NCBI GenBank assembly: GCA_040389445.1
Contig: JAZJZX010000003.1
Coordinates: 85,479-149,478, forward strand
DNA: 64,000 nt
Reading direction: 5' to 3'
Source of the DNA: UBA5189 sp040389445
Lineage (GTDB): Bacteria; Chloroflexota; Limnocylindria; Limnocylindrales; CSP1-4
The notes beneath the pieces were generated by a model that made no database searches, was not told the origin of the DNA, and saw nothing but the letters and a program-made list of their open reading frames with translations. The translations under genes and the position numbers were made by a program. Below, one piece after another: positions 53,691 to 62,704 of this stretch (positions are counted from its first letter, which is position 1; every line of letters starts with the position of its first letter).

Positions 53691-55196
53691 GTGGCCGACG
53701 ATCGATTGATCCTTGCCCTCGACCAGGGCACGACCTCGTCGCGGGCGATCGCCTTCGGCCGTGACGGTCGACCCGTGGCCACGGCGCAGCGCCCGTTCGA
53801 GCAGCAGTACCCGTCACCGGGGCACGTGACCCACGATCCGGAAGCGATCTGGGACAGCCAGCTCGCGGTCGCGCGCGAGGTCGTCGAAGCGGTGGGAGGG
53901 CCGGCGAGGATCGCGGCCATCGGGATCGCGAACCAGCGCGAAACGACGATCGTCTGGGATCGCGCGACGGGTCGGCCGGTGGCCGATGCCATCGTCTGGC
54001 AAAGCCGGATCACCGCGCCCGCCTGCGAGGCACTTCGCGCCCGCGGCCTCGAGAAGCTGTTTCGTGCACGCACGGGCCTTCCGCTCGATGCCTATTTCTC
54101 GGGCCCGAAGATCGCCCACATCATCGATACGACGCCGGGCCTCCGGACCCGTGCGGAACGCGGCGAACTGGCGTTCGGGACGGTGGACAGCTTCCTCGCC
54201 TGGCGGCTCACTGATGGGCGGCATCATGTGACGGACGTGTCCAATGCCAGCCGGACGCTCCTGTTCGACCTCCGTCGACTGGCCTGGGACCAGGAATTGC
54301 TCGACCTCGTCGGCGTCCCGGCCGCGATGCTGCCCGGGATCGTGCCGACCTCCGGGATCATCGGCGAGACCGAGCCTTCGTTGTTCGGCGGTTCCATCCC
54401 CATCGCGGCGATGGCTGGGGACCAGCAGGCGGCAACCTTCGGGCAGGCCTGCTTCGACGTCGGTCAGACCAAGACAACCTACGGAACGGGGGCATTCCTC
54501 CTTCTCAATACCGGCGCGGTGCCGGTCGATTCACGGAATCGCCTGATCACCACCATCCTCTGGCAGCTCGCTCCAGATGGACCGGTGACCTATGCCCTGG
54601 AAGGGTCCGTGTTCGTCGCCGGCGCGGCAGTTCAGTGGCTGCGTGACGGCCTCCACGCGATCGTGGACTCGGGCGACGTCGAGGCCCTGGCTGCCTCGGT
54701 CGAGGACGCCGGCGGCGTCGTCGTGGTGCCGGCGTTCACGGGCCTCGGGGCCCCGTACTGGGATCCGGATGCGCGGGGTGCCATCCTGGGGATTACCCGG
54801 GGAACGAGCCTCGGCCATATCGCGCGAGCGACTCTCGATTCCGTCGTCCAGCAGGTGGCCGATGTCGTCGAGGCGATGGCTGCCGATATCGGCCGACCGC
54901 TCGAGGTGCTCCGCGCCGATGGGGGAGCGTCGGCCAACGACGGGCTCATGCAGCTCCAGGCCGACCTCCTCGGCGTCCCGGTCGAGCGCCCGGTCGTCGC
55001 CGAGACGACGGCCCTCGGCGCCGCCTGTCTCGCCGGGCTCGCGCTCGGGTACTGGGCCGGCCTTGACGACCTTCGGGCGAACTGGGCGCTCGAGCGGCGG
55101 TTCGAGCCTTCGATGGGCACGGTGGATCGAGCGCAACGACGACGGCGCTGGGCGCGCGCGGTGGAGCGAGTCCGCGGGTGGGCGAGCGAAGGCTGA
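53691..55196 (+). CDS. glpK: Glycerol kinase
   Basis: A 501-residue kinase, normal length for GlpK. LALDQGTTSSRAIAF is the phosphate-binding loop, and IANQRETTIVWDRATGRPV the glycerol-kinase signature. AGDQQAATFGQACFDVG, TYGTGAFLLLNTG and PAFTGLGAPYWDPDARGAIL complete the active site. A GTG start 7 bp after glpD places both in one operon. With PlsY at 58.2 kb it supplies glycerol-3-phosphate for lipids or energy. Confidence 0.97.
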   Translation: MADDRLILALDQGTTSSRAIAFGRDGRPVATAQRPFEQQYPSPGHVTHDPEAIWDSQLAVAREVVEAVGGPARIAAIGIANQRETTIVWDRATGRPVADAIVWQSRITAPACEALRARGLEKLFRARTGLPLDAYFSGPKIAHIIDTTPGLRTRAERGELAFGTVDSFLAWRLTDGRHHVTDVSNASRTLLFDLRRLAWDQELLDLVGVPAAMLPGIVPTSGIIGETEPSLFGGSIPIAAMAGDQQAATFGQACFDVGQTKTTYGTGAFLLLNTGAVPVDSRNRLITTILWQLAPDGPVTYALEGSVFVAGAAVQWLRDGLHAIVDSGDVEALAASVEDAGGVVVVPAFTGLGAPYWDPDARGAILGITRGTSLGHIARATLDSVVQQVADVVEAMAADIGRPLEVLRADGGASANDGLMQLQADLLGVPVERPVVAETTALGAACLAGLALGYWAGLDDLRANWALERRFEPSMGTVDRAQRRRRWARAVERVRGWASEG

Positions 55197-55317
55197 ACGG
55201 ACGCCCCGCTCGCGCCCATGACGAACGGGCAACGATCGCGACACGAATGTTCGGTCTGCGTCACAATTGAGGACTAGGCAGGTTCGTGGATACCGGGTAT
55301 GCTGCGCGACGCCCAAT

Positions 55318-55430
55318 GTCACGGCACGGTCCGTGACTGCATACGCGTAGACGACCTCGAACCGGACTCCTCTCACGGCTGACGCGAGAACCCGAACGGC
55401 ATCGCGGCGGCTACCGAGAGGAGTTCTCGT
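55318..55430 (+). promoter_or_regulatory. Structured 5' leader with alternative pairing around the ribosome site
   Basis: A perfect hairpin GTCACGG-cacggt-CCGTGAC is at 55318-55337. The Shine-Dalgarno stretch GAGAGGAGT (55416-55424) has an exact 9-base complement ACTCCTCTC at 55366-55374, and the overlapping GTTCTCG (55423-55429) has an exact 7-base complement CGAGAAC at 55385-55391. A small local hairpin CGAGA-GGAGT-TCTCG also fits. These cannot all form together, as in a riboswitch or thermometer. The rest of 55197-55430 has no gene. Confidence 0.5.
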
Positions 55431-55841
55431 TTGTACAACGACAAGAATCTGACCTGCGCGGATTGCGGACAGGAGTTCGTCTTCACCGCATCTGAGCAGG
55501 ACTTTTACGCGCAGCGTGGCTTCACCGAGCCGCGCCGCTGCCCGTCCTGTCGAGCCAGCCGCAAGGCTGCTCGTGGGTCGAGCGGCGCGGGCTACGGCTC
55601 GGGCAGCGACTACGGCTCGTCCGGCAGCTACTCGGCTGGCGGCAGCTACAGCGCCGGTGGTGGCGGCGGTGGGTACGGCAGCGCCGCCGGTGGTGGTGGC
55701 TACGGCAACCGCGATCGGGGCACCCGTGAAATGTTCGCGGCGACCTGCTCCAACTGCGGCAACGAGGCCAAGGTCCCGTTCCGCCCGACCAGCGGCAAGC
55801 CGGTCTACTGCTCCGATTGTTTCCGGACGATGCGGGGCTAG
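55431..55841 (+). CDS. Zinc-ribbon (CxxC...CxxC) protein with Gly/Ser/Tyr-rich linker
   Basis: A 136-residue protein. The N-terminal ribbon is LTCADCGQEFVFTASEQDFY ... RRCPSCRASRK (probable zinc-ribbon, zf-trcl type). A Gly/Ser/Tyr-rich linker of about 50 residues follows (GYGSGSDYGSSGSYSAGG). The C-terminal ribbon is ATCSNCGNEAKVPF ... VYCSDCFRTM. This two-ribbon form is frequent and often highly expressed in Chloroflexota. Low-complexity linkers of this kind can self-associate or bind RNA. TTG start with GAGGAG 7-8 bases upstream. Control may act through the leader described separately. Confidence 0.88.
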   Translation: MYNDKNLTCADCGQEFVFTASEQDFYAQRGFTEPRRCPSCRASRKAARGSSGAGYGSGSDYGSSGSYSAGGSYSAGGGGGGYGSAAGGGGYGNRDRGTREMFAATCSNCGNEAKVPFRPTSGKPVYCSDCFRTMRG

Positions 55842-56003
55842 CACTCTCCTCTCGGCGCGCGGGCCCACTGGGGGTCCGCGGAAACCAGAGTCCAATACGC
55901 GACCCGGGCAGTCAGCCGGCCCGGGTCGTTGTGATTCCCGGGCTAGGTCGCCCAACGCCAAAGCGACGCGCGTGCGACCACTCGCCCTCGGCGGACGAGT
56001 CAG

Positions 56004-56567
56004 CTAGCGGATCACCCGGTAGCGGAGGTAGACGAACTTCGAGCTGAAGGTGCGTGTCTCGACGAGCTCGAGATCCACCCGGCGCTCGTGCCGCGGAAAG
56101 TACGGGATGCCGCCGCCGACCAGCACCGGGTGGACCACGACCCGGTACTCGTCGATCAGGCCCAACGCGGCGGCCTCCGCGGCCAGGGTGGCGCCACCGA
56201 TTGCGATCTCGCTTGCGCCGGGCTCGGCCCGCAACCGCTCGATCTCCTGCGCGAGGCCGCCGCCGGCCACGCGGGCATTGCCCTCGACCGCGGACAGCGT
56301 GGTGGAGAACACCACCTTGGGGAGCGGCTTCCACAATGCGGCCCACTCGAGCTCCGCCTCGTCGAGCGATTGTTCCTGGTCGGCGGTTTCCCAATACAGC
56401 ATCGTCTCGTACAGTCGTCGTCCCATGACGTGGACGCCGACGTGGCGAAGCTCGTCGATCCAATGGCGGAAGACTGCCTCGTCCGGCGTCGTCCAGTCCA
56501 AGCCGCCGTCCGGCCCGACGATGTATCCGTCGAGCGAGACGCCCATCGAATAGGTCACGCGGCGCAT
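56004..56567 (-). CDS. Dihydrofolate reductase family protein (RibD C-terminal-like)
   Basis: A 187-residue Rossmann-type reductase: VTYSMGVSLDGYIVGPDGG at the start, VHVMGRRLYETM (NADPH loop), ASEIAIGGATLAAEAAALGL and DEYRVVVHPVLVGGGIPYF. This is the RibD-C/YyaP branch, whose substrates are mostly unknown, rather than true DHFR. The stretch 55842-56003 holds no gene. It is divergent from the broken acetyltransferase gene. Confidence 0.92.
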   Translation of the reverse strand: MRRVTYSMGVSLDGYIVGPDGGLDWTTPDEAVFRHWIDELRHVGVHVMGRRLYETMLYWETADQEQSLDEAELEWAALWKPLPKVVFSTTLSAVEGNARVAGGGLAQEIERLRAEPGASEIAIGGATLAAEAAALGLIDEYRVVVHPVLVGGGIPYFPRHERRVDLELVETRTFSSKFVYLRYRVIR

Positions 56568-56642
56568 GAGAGATCCTCCTCGCTCGCTTCGACGACATGA
56601 CCACCGTACGCGTGAGCCTGCAACGGTGAGTCGAGTGCCGGG

Positions 56643-57254
56643 ATGGAGACCAGGTACCGTGAATCCATGACGTGGAAACCGATGGCGCTCGACCTCGAGA
56701 CCGAGCGGCTCACTCTACGGCTCCGCGACGAGCGCGATGCGGCCTGGTACCGCGTACTCGTCGCTGAGCGCGGCGAGGAAACGCCGACGCTGGAAGAGGC
56801 GACCGAGCGCCTCGCGCGATTCCGGAACCTCACCATCGAGACCGGGATCGGCGCCCTGGCGATCCGTCGACGCGTGGAAGACGACGTCAACGGCTACTGC
56901 GCGCTCGTCGTTGGGCGCTGCAGCCTCGATGAGCCGGAGATCGCCTGCGAGCTGCTTCGGCAGTGACACGGCCATGGAATGGCGACGGAAGCGGCACAGG
57001 CCCTCGTAACTGCCGCCGCGGCGACGGGTCGCCGCCGGCTCTGGTCGACCGTGCGGCCATGGAGTACCGCGTCATGGCGGGTCCTCGAGAAGACCGGATT
57101 CCACCGGGACCACATCGATGCCGAGGATCGTGGCGAGATCGTCTGCCTGGTCCGCGATCTCTGGAGCGACCGTCGGGAGGTGGGACCGCCTCCAACCGTC
57201 GATCGGCCTGGGACTCGCCGCCCGGCCTGGGTCCCTCGTGAGGCCCAGAAATGA
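56643..57254 (+). pseudogene. GNAT N-acetyltransferase interrupted by an in-frame TGA
   Basis: One frame reads LETERLTLRLRDERDAAWYR, VNGYCALVVGR, then EIACELLRQ-stop-HGHGMATEAAQALVTAAA, RRRLWSTVRPWSTASWRVLE and KTGFHRDH. Without the TGA at 56964-56966 it is a normal acetyl-CoA-dependent GNAT of the RimJ type (motif A around the stop). The reading frame is unbroken on both sides, so one base change (for instance CGA to TGA) is enough. It could be a recent nonsense mutation or a base-call error; recoding is unlikely as TGA is used as stop in most genes here. Confidence 0.8.
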
Positions 57255-57457
57255 AACCCAGTTCTGCTCGGTGCGGCTCCACCACGCTCGAGCCGAGTCC
57301 GGCGGGGATTGTTGGACCAGGTCGTGCTCAGGGCTGCCGGCGCCGCGACGACGCCGGGTTATGGAAGGCCCGAGTCCGGACCTTGCACGCGCCCCGTTCA
57401 TAGATGGGCATGATTCGGCCGTTCGGAGGAGTTACCACGCGCCCGGTTCATATTTGG
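57245..57457. mobile_element. 213-bp inverted-repeat element, copy 3 (most diverged)
   Basis: It shares with copy 1 the block GGTGCGGCTCCACCA near the left end. With copy 2 it shares the block from CATAGATGGGCATGATTCGG to the right end (...GTTACCACGCGCCCGGTTCA). Length between equivalent end positions is again 213 bp and offsets of internal blocks agree. It begins in the last codons of the broken GNAT gene. The sequence 57458-57579 beyond it holds no gene. Confidence 0.6.
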
Positions 57458-57579
57458 CGGGATTGCCGGAAAGGTGCGCGGCGTGCGCAATCGGGACGCA
57501 GGATTCCGGGTACTGCGCTCGCACGCGGTGTGGGCTCGGCCCAGTCGCGCGGCGGCGACGCGGACGCTAGGATCCCCGA

Positions 57580-58089
57580 ATGACAACATCACTGCTCTCG
57601 GACGCCTTCGGCCACCACGTATGGGCGACGCTCACGCTGATCGACGCCTGTCTGCCGCTCACACCCGAGCAGCTCGCGTCGACCGTGCCCGGGACCTACG
57701 GCTCCATCCTGGATACCATGCGCCACATTCTGGGCGGTGATTCCGGCTATCTCTACGCGCTGACCTTCGGCCGCGTCCCGGAGATCGACGAGGACTCGAT
57801 GGACCTCACCCAGCTTCGCGCGGCGATGGTCGCCAACGGCGCCGCCTGGACCGAATTCCTCGCTCAGGATCTCGATCCCGAATCCGTGGTCACCCGCCAC
57901 CGCGACGATGGATCGCAGAGCCACGCGCCGCTGGGAATCCGCGTGGCCCAGGCGCTCCACCATGGGACCGACCATCGGAGCCAGATCTGCACCGCGCTGA
58001 CGAACCTCGGCATCGAGCCGCCGGCGATCGACGCCTGGGACTTCGCCTGGAAGGACGGCCGGCTCAGCGAGACGCCACCCGCGGGCTGA
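57580..58089 (+). CDS. DinB family protein
   Basis: A 169-residue four-helix-bundle protein: LLSDAFGHHVWATLTLIDAC, YGSILDTMRHILGGDSGYLY and LGIRVAQALHHGTDHRSQIC. The three His residues (H in the first helix, MRH, HHGTDH) form the metal site of DinB/YfiT proteins. The family includes thiol-transferases for bacillithiol or mycothiol and many uncharacterised members. It stands alone, convergent with plsY. Confidence 0.92.
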   Translation: MTTSLLSDAFGHHVWATLTLIDACLPLTPEQLASTVPGTYGSILDTMRHILGGDSGYLYALTFGRVPEIDEDSMDLTQLRAAMVANGAAWTEFLAQDLDPESVVTRHRDDGSQSHAPLGIRVAQALHHGTDHRSQICTALTNLGIEPPAIDAWDFAWKDGRLSETPPAG

Positions 58090-58150
58090 GGAACCGCGCT
58101 TCGCCGCGCCTCGTTTAAGCGCCGAGCCCGAGCCGGCGCCCGCCACGTAC

Positions 58151-58807
58151 CTATGCCGAGCCGCCTCCGTGGCCGCGTCCGCCGAGGAGCCCCAGGTCGA
58201 ACTTTCGCTCCTGGCCGGTGAGCAACCGGTGGATGTTGTCCGCGTGTGCCAGCCAGATGAGCGCCGGGCCGGCGGCGGCCCAGAGCAGGTAGGCCGGCGG
58301 GACCGCGCCCGACGCGACCGCCCAGATCAACAGCATCGCGGGGAACATCGCCGCGGAGCCCAGCAGCGATCCCAGCGACACGTAGCGGGTGATCAGGATC
58401 ACACCGATGAACACCGGCGCCGTGATCACGATCGCGAGCGGCTGGATCACGAGCATCGTCCCGACGCCGGTCCCCACGCCGCGGCCGCCCTTGAAGCCGA
58501 GGAACATTGATCGCGACGAGCCGACAACCGCCGCCGCCGCGACAAGGACCTCGGCGAGAGCGTCGCCGCCAGTAAGGAAACGGGCAAGGAGCACCGGCAG
58601 CGCCCCCTTGGCGAGATCACCGGTCACGACGACCGCGGCCCACTTCCGTCCCAGTGCCCGAAGGGCGTTCGTGCCGCCGGTTCGCCCCGAACCGATGGTC
58701 CGCGGGTCGATGCCGCCGCTCGCCCGCGCGACCAGGACGCCGAACGGAATCGACCCCGCCACGTAAGCGACGATCACCAGCAGGACGCGCAGCAGTGTCG
58801 GGTCCAA
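58151..58807 (-). CDS. plsY: Acyl-phosphate:glycerol-3-phosphate acyltransferase
   Basis: A 218-residue membrane protein with about five to six helices. The three PlsY motifs are present: AGSIPFGVLVAR, IGSGRTGGTNALRALGRKWA (phosphate site) with TGDLAKGALPV, and FKGGRGVGTGVGTM, then HADNIHRLLTGQE. It makes lysophosphatidate from acyl-phosphate and glycerol-3-phosphate, the first step of phospholipid synthesis. A TTG at 58807 with AAGGGA upstream is chosen. A PlsX partner is not in the window. Confidence 0.93.
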   Translation of the reverse strand: MDPTLLRVLLVIVAYVAGSIPFGVLVARASGGIDPRTIGSGRTGGTNALRALGRKWAAVVVTGDLAKGALPVLLARFLTGGDALAEVLVAAAAVVGSSRSMFLGFKGGRGVGTGVGTMLVIQPLAIVITAPVFIGVILITRYVSLGSLLGSAAMFPAMLLIWAVASGAVPPAYLLWAAAGPALIWLAHADNIHRLLTGQERKFDLGLLGGRGHGGGSA

Positions 58808-59040
58808 GGCTTCCCTTCCGGCGGGGTCCGAGACTCCCGAAAAAGGGGCCGACGGACGCCCGGCTGGACGCGAGTCTAGCACCGCCCGACGGGCCCTTCG
58901 GTACCGCGTTCGTTTGCGCCTTTCGCGACGGGCCGCGTACCATCGTGGTCGATGACATCCCTGCCCGGTCGGCTCCGTTCCAGGCGTGCCGCCGCCGCCG
59001 ACATCGGGCATTTCGCGGCCGAACCGGAGTCTCGCTGACC

Positions 59041-60483
59041 ATGGCCGTCGGTTCGTCCAACGACTTCGATCTGATCGTGCTCGGGGCGGGCACCGGGGGC
59101 TACAGCGCTGCGTTCCGGGCCGCCCAGCTGGGCCTTCGCGTCGCCCTCGTCGACGAGGGCAAGATCGGCGGAACCTGCCTTCACCGCGGCTGCATTCCCA
59201 CCAAGGCGCTCCTTGAATCCGCCGCGTTCGCCGATCGGATCAAGCACGCGAAGGACTTCGGTCTCGATCTCCCCGGGGACGCCGTCGTCGACTACGCGCG
59301 GATGGCCGCGCGGCGCGATCAGGTCGTGAAGCGGATGTGGACCGGGCTCAAGACGCTCGTCGACAAGAACAAGGTGGCCTGGATCCAGGGTCGCGGCCGC
59401 CTTGAAGGCCCAACCACCGTTCGCGTCCAGATGCACGGCGAGGACGGCACGCCCGGCGCCGGCGGGGAGCGCATCCTCCAGGCCACGGACGTCATCCTCG
59501 CGACCGGCTCCCGGGTCAAGTCGCTGCCGGGCCTCGAGCCGGATGGCAGGCGGATCGTGACCTCGGACGACGTCCTCAGGACCGACTCGCTCCCGAAGGA
59601 CGTGATCATCATCGGGGCCGGCGCGGTCGGGGTCGAGTTCGCCTCGATGTACCACGACCTCGGCGTCAAGGTGACGCTGCTGGAGTACCTCCCGGCGGTC
59701 GTGCCGGCCGAGGATCGCGAGGTCAGCCAGCTCCTCGAGCGCAGCCTGACCCGACGCGGTGTGACGGTGATGACCAACGCCCGGTTCGACGTGCAGTCCG
59801 TCAAGGCATCGAAATCGGCCGTGAGGATCACGGTGGGCCCGGAGGGCAAGGATGCGTCGGAGCTCAGCGCAGAGCTGCTCCTCGTAGCCACCGGCCGCGC
59901 CCCAAACGTCGAGGACGTCGGGCTCGAGACCACCAGGGCCGAGCTGGAGCGCGGATTCGTGAAGGTTGACGGCCGGATGCGCACCAGGGTGCCGCACCTC
60001 TATGCCATCGGGGACATCGTCGGCGGACTCCTGCTCGCCCACACCGCGGCCCACGAGGGGATCGTGGCGGCCCATGTCATCGCCGGGGACAAGGACGTCC
60101 ATCCGATCGACTACGTGAAGCAGCCCCGCGCCACCTACTGCCGCCCCGAAATCGCCTCGATCGGGCTCACCGAGCAGCAGTGCCAGGAGCGCGAGATCCC
60201 GTACACGGTCGGCAAGGTCCCGTTCCAGGCCATCGCCAAGGCCATCATCGGAGGCGAGTACGAGGGCTTCGCCAAGGTCATCGGCCACCGGGACACGAAG
60301 GACACGCTCGGCATCCACCTCATCGGGCCCCACGCCACCGACCTCATCGCCGAGGCGTCGCTGGCCTTCCAGCTCGACGCGACGCCGTGGGAGATCGGCG
60401 GCGCCACGCATGCCCATCCGACGCTCGCCGAGATCATCGGCGAGGCCGCGATGGCCGTCGACGGCCAGTCCATCAACTTCTGA
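59041..60483 (+). CDS. lpdA: Dihydrolipoyl dehydrogenase (E3)
   Basis: A 480-residue flavin disulfide reductase that reoxidises lipoyl-E2. FAD loop LIVLGAGTGGYSAAFRAAQ, redox pair KIGGTCLHRGCIPTK (Cys46, Cys51), NAD loop VIIIGAGAVGVEFASMYHDL, YAIGDIVGGLLLAHTAAHEG and the C-terminal catalytic base HAHPTLAE are all present. It is the first gene of a 2-oxoacid dehydrogenase operon with E1 alpha and beta, 22 bp and 1-base-overlap apart. It could also serve AceE. Confidence 0.95.
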   Translation: MAVGSSNDFDLIVLGAGTGGYSAAFRAAQLGLRVALVDEGKIGGTCLHRGCIPTKALLESAAFADRIKHAKDFGLDLPGDAVVDYARMAARRDQVVKRMWTGLKTLVDKNKVAWIQGRGRLEGPTTVRVQMHGEDGTPGAGGERILQATDVILATGSRVKSLPGLEPDGRRIVTSDDVLRTDSLPKDVIIIGAGAVGVEFASMYHDLGVKVTLLEYLPAVVPAEDREVSQLLERSLTRRGVTVMTNARFDVQSVKASKSAVRITVGPEGKDASELSAELLLVATGRAPNVEDVGLETTRAELERGFVKVDGRMRTRVPHLYAIGDIVGGLLLAHTAAHEGIVAAHVIAGDKDVHPIDYVKQPRATYCRPEIASIGLTEQQCQEREIPYTVGKVPFQAIAKAIIGGEYEGFAKVIGHRDTKDTLGIHLIGPHATDLIAEASLAFQLDATPWEIGGATHAHPTLAEIIGEAAMAVDGQSINF

Positions 60484-60505
60484 GCTGGGACGAACTGATC
60501 GATCG

Positions 60506-61621
60506 ATGACGACCAAGGGCAAGGCGCAATCGGACCTCGCGACTTCGGTCGGGTTGACCGACGAAGACCTGCTCGCGATGTACCGCACGGTTGCGCTGGC
60601 GCGCGCCGTGGACGAGCGGATGTGGATCCTCAACCGCGCCGGGCGCATCCCGTTCGTGATCAGCGGCCAGGGCCACGAGGGAGCCGAGGTCGGCATCGCC
60701 TGGCCGCTCGAGCGCAAGAAGGACTGGATCGCCCCGTTCTACCGGTCCATCGCCACGTGCCTCACGTTCGGGATGACGGCCCGGGACATCCTCATGGCCC
60801 AGTACGCCAAGGCCAGTGACCCGTCATCGGGCGGACGCCAAATGCCCGGCCACTACGGCAATGCCGAGAACAACCTCCTGTCGCTGTCGTCGCCGGTGGC
60901 AACCCAGATGCTCCACGCCGTCGGGATCGCGCTCGCGGCCAAGATTCGCGGCACCGGGCAGGTGGCGATGTCGTCGATGGGCGAGGGGAGCTCGAACCAG
61001 GGCGACGTCCACGAGGGCCTCAACTTCGCGGCCATCCACAAGCTGCCGTTCATCCTGGTGATCGAGAACAACGGCTACGCGATCAGCGTGCCGGCAAGTC
61101 GCCAGGTCGCGACGCCGGATGTCGCTGATCGGGCTGCCGGCTACGGGATCCCGGGTGTCGTGGTGGACGGCTCCGACGTCCTCGCCTGCTACGTGGCGGC
61201 GAAGGCGGCCGTGGATCGGGCGCGGCGGGGCGATGGTCCGACCCTGATCGAGGCCAAGGTCATCCGGCTGACCGCCCACTCATCCGACGACCAGCAGACG
61301 AAGTACCGACCGGAGCAGGAGCTGGCCGGTCTCAAGGCGCTCGACGCGCTCCCGCACTTCCGGTCCCAACTCGTGGATGCAGGAGTGCTGACAGAAGAGA
61401 TCGAGGCAGCGTTGATCGCCTCGATCAAGGCCGATGTCCACGATGCGACCGAGTTTGCCGAGGCCGAGCCGGACCCGGATCCGTCGACGGCCATGCGCTG
61501 GGTCTACGCCGAGGAGTGGCCGTCGGAGACGCCGCCGCCGTGGGGTCTGGGCGAAGGTCATGGGATGGAAGGTCACGGCGGTGCCGACGATCGATCGGCC
61601 GCCGAGGGCGCGAGCGGCTGA
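60506..61621 (+). CDS. 2-oxoacid dehydrogenase E1 alpha subunit
   Basis: A 371-residue TPP enzyme subunit: ALARAVDERMWILNRAGRIP, GQGHEGAEVGIAWPL, SSGGRQMPGHYG and the TPP motif MGEGSSNQGDVHEGLNFAA ... VIENNGYAI. Substrate pocket and length are closer to branched-chain 2-oxoacid than to pyruvate dehydrogenases. C-terminal 30 residues are Pro/Gly/His-rich and not conserved. It pairs with the next gene. The TPP it needs links to ykoEDC. Confidence 0.92.
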   Translation: MTTKGKAQSDLATSVGLTDEDLLAMYRTVALARAVDERMWILNRAGRIPFVISGQGHEGAEVGIAWPLERKKDWIAPFYRSIATCLTFGMTARDILMAQYAKASDPSSGGRQMPGHYGNAENNLLSLSSPVATQMLHAVGIALAAKIRGTGQVAMSSMGEGSSNQGDVHEGLNFAAIHKLPFILVIENNGYAISVPASRQVATPDVADRAAGYGIPGVVVDGSDVLACYVAAKAAVDRARRGDGPTLIEAKVIRLTAHSSDDQQTKYRPEQELAGLKALDALPHFRSQLVDAGVLTEEIEAALIASIKADVHDATEFAEAEPDPDPSTAMRWVYAEEWPSETPPPWGLGEGHGMEGHGGADDRSAAEGASG

Positions 61622-62604
61622 TGGCCCTCAAGACGTTCATCGAGGCGATTCGGGAGACGCTTGCCGACGAGATGCGGCGCGACCCGAGCGTGATCCTGCT
61701 GGGCGAGGATGTCGGCAAGAAGGGCGGCGTGTTCCTGGCGACCGACGGCCTGTGGGCCGAGTTCGGCGACGACCGGGTCATCGACACGCCGTTGACCGAA
61801 TCGCTGATCGTCGGCGCCTCGATCGGGGCCTCGATGAACGGGCTCCGGCCAATTGCGGAGATCCAGTTCGCCGACTTCATCTTTCCGGCCTTCAACCAGA
61901 TCCTGTCCGAGGCGGCGCGAATGCGTTACCGCTCCAACAACGGCTTCGGCGTCCCGATGACGATCCGGGCGCCGTACGGCGGCGGCGTCCACGGAGCGCT
62001 CTATCACTCGCAGTCGGTGGAGGCGTTCTTCGCCCACATCCCGGGCCTGAAAGTCGTGATCCCATCCACGCCGTACGACGCCAAGGGGCTGCTGCGCTCG
62101 TCGATCCGTGATAACGACCCGGTGTTGTTCTTCGAGCACAAGAAGATGTACCGCTCGGTCCGAGGCGACGTGCCGGACACGGACTACACCGTGCCGCTCG
62201 GGCGGGCTTCCATCACCCGTGCGGGCTCGCAGATCACGGTCATCGCCTACGGGTTGATGGCCCACTACGCGCTCGAGGCGGCCGACGTCGTGGCTGACGA
62301 GGGGATCAGCGTGGAGGTCGTCGATCTCCGCACGCTCCGCCCGATCGACAAGGAAACGGTCCTCAATTCGGTCCGCAAGACCGGCAAGTGCCTCGTGGTC
62401 TACGAAGACAACCGGTTCGGGGGCTACGGCGCCGAGGTGGCCGCGATCGTCGCCGAGGAGGCGTTCGACTATCTCGATGGGCCCGTCACGCGGATCGCCG
62501 GCCCCGATGTCCCGGGCGTCCCCTACAACCACGTCCTCGAGGACTGGTTCATGGTGAACCCTGAGAAGATTGCCGACGGGATTCGCCGCCTCGCCGCGTA
62601 CTGA
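61621..62604 (+). CDS. 2-oxoacid dehydrogenase E1 beta subunit
   Basis: A 327-residue partner of E1 alpha: VILLGEDVGKKGGVFLATDG, DTPLTESLIVGASIGASMNG, AEIQFADFIFPAFNQILSEA, VPMTIRAPYGGGVHGALYHS and VVDLRTLRPIDKETVLNSVR. The length fits BkdA2/PdhB. ATG overlaps the E1 alpha stop by one base. The usual next gene, lipoyl E2, is absent; instead a tandem repeat and assembly gap follow, so E2 is elsewhere. Confidence 0.95.
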   Translation: MALKTFIEAIRETLADEMRRDPSVILLGEDVGKKGGVFLATDGLWAEFGDDRVIDTPLTESLIVGASIGASMNGLRPIAEIQFADFIFPAFNQILSEAARMRYRSNNGFGVPMTIRAPYGGGVHGALYHSQSVEAFFAHIPGLKVVIPSTPYDAKGLLRSSIRDNDPVLFFEHKKMYRSVRGDVPDTDYTVPLGRASITRAGSQITVIAYGLMAHYALEAADVVADEGISVEVVDLRTLRPIDKETVLNSVRKTGKCLVVYEDNRFGGYGAEVAAIVAEEAFDYLDGPVTRIAGPDVPGVPYNHVLEDWFMVNPEKIADGIRRLAAY

Positions 62605-62704
62605 GGCGTGCTGCGCAGCGGCCCGACCGGGTTCGGCCCCGGACCACGCGCGCCTCGCCGCGATCGAGGGGGGCCTGCGTGCCCTGCTCGAGGCGTTGAC
62701 CGGG

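Noticed and set aside
56964..56966. TGA in the GNAT gene as selenocysteine or recoded codon
   Set aside because: No SECIS-like stem is evident and TGA ends most genes in the window.
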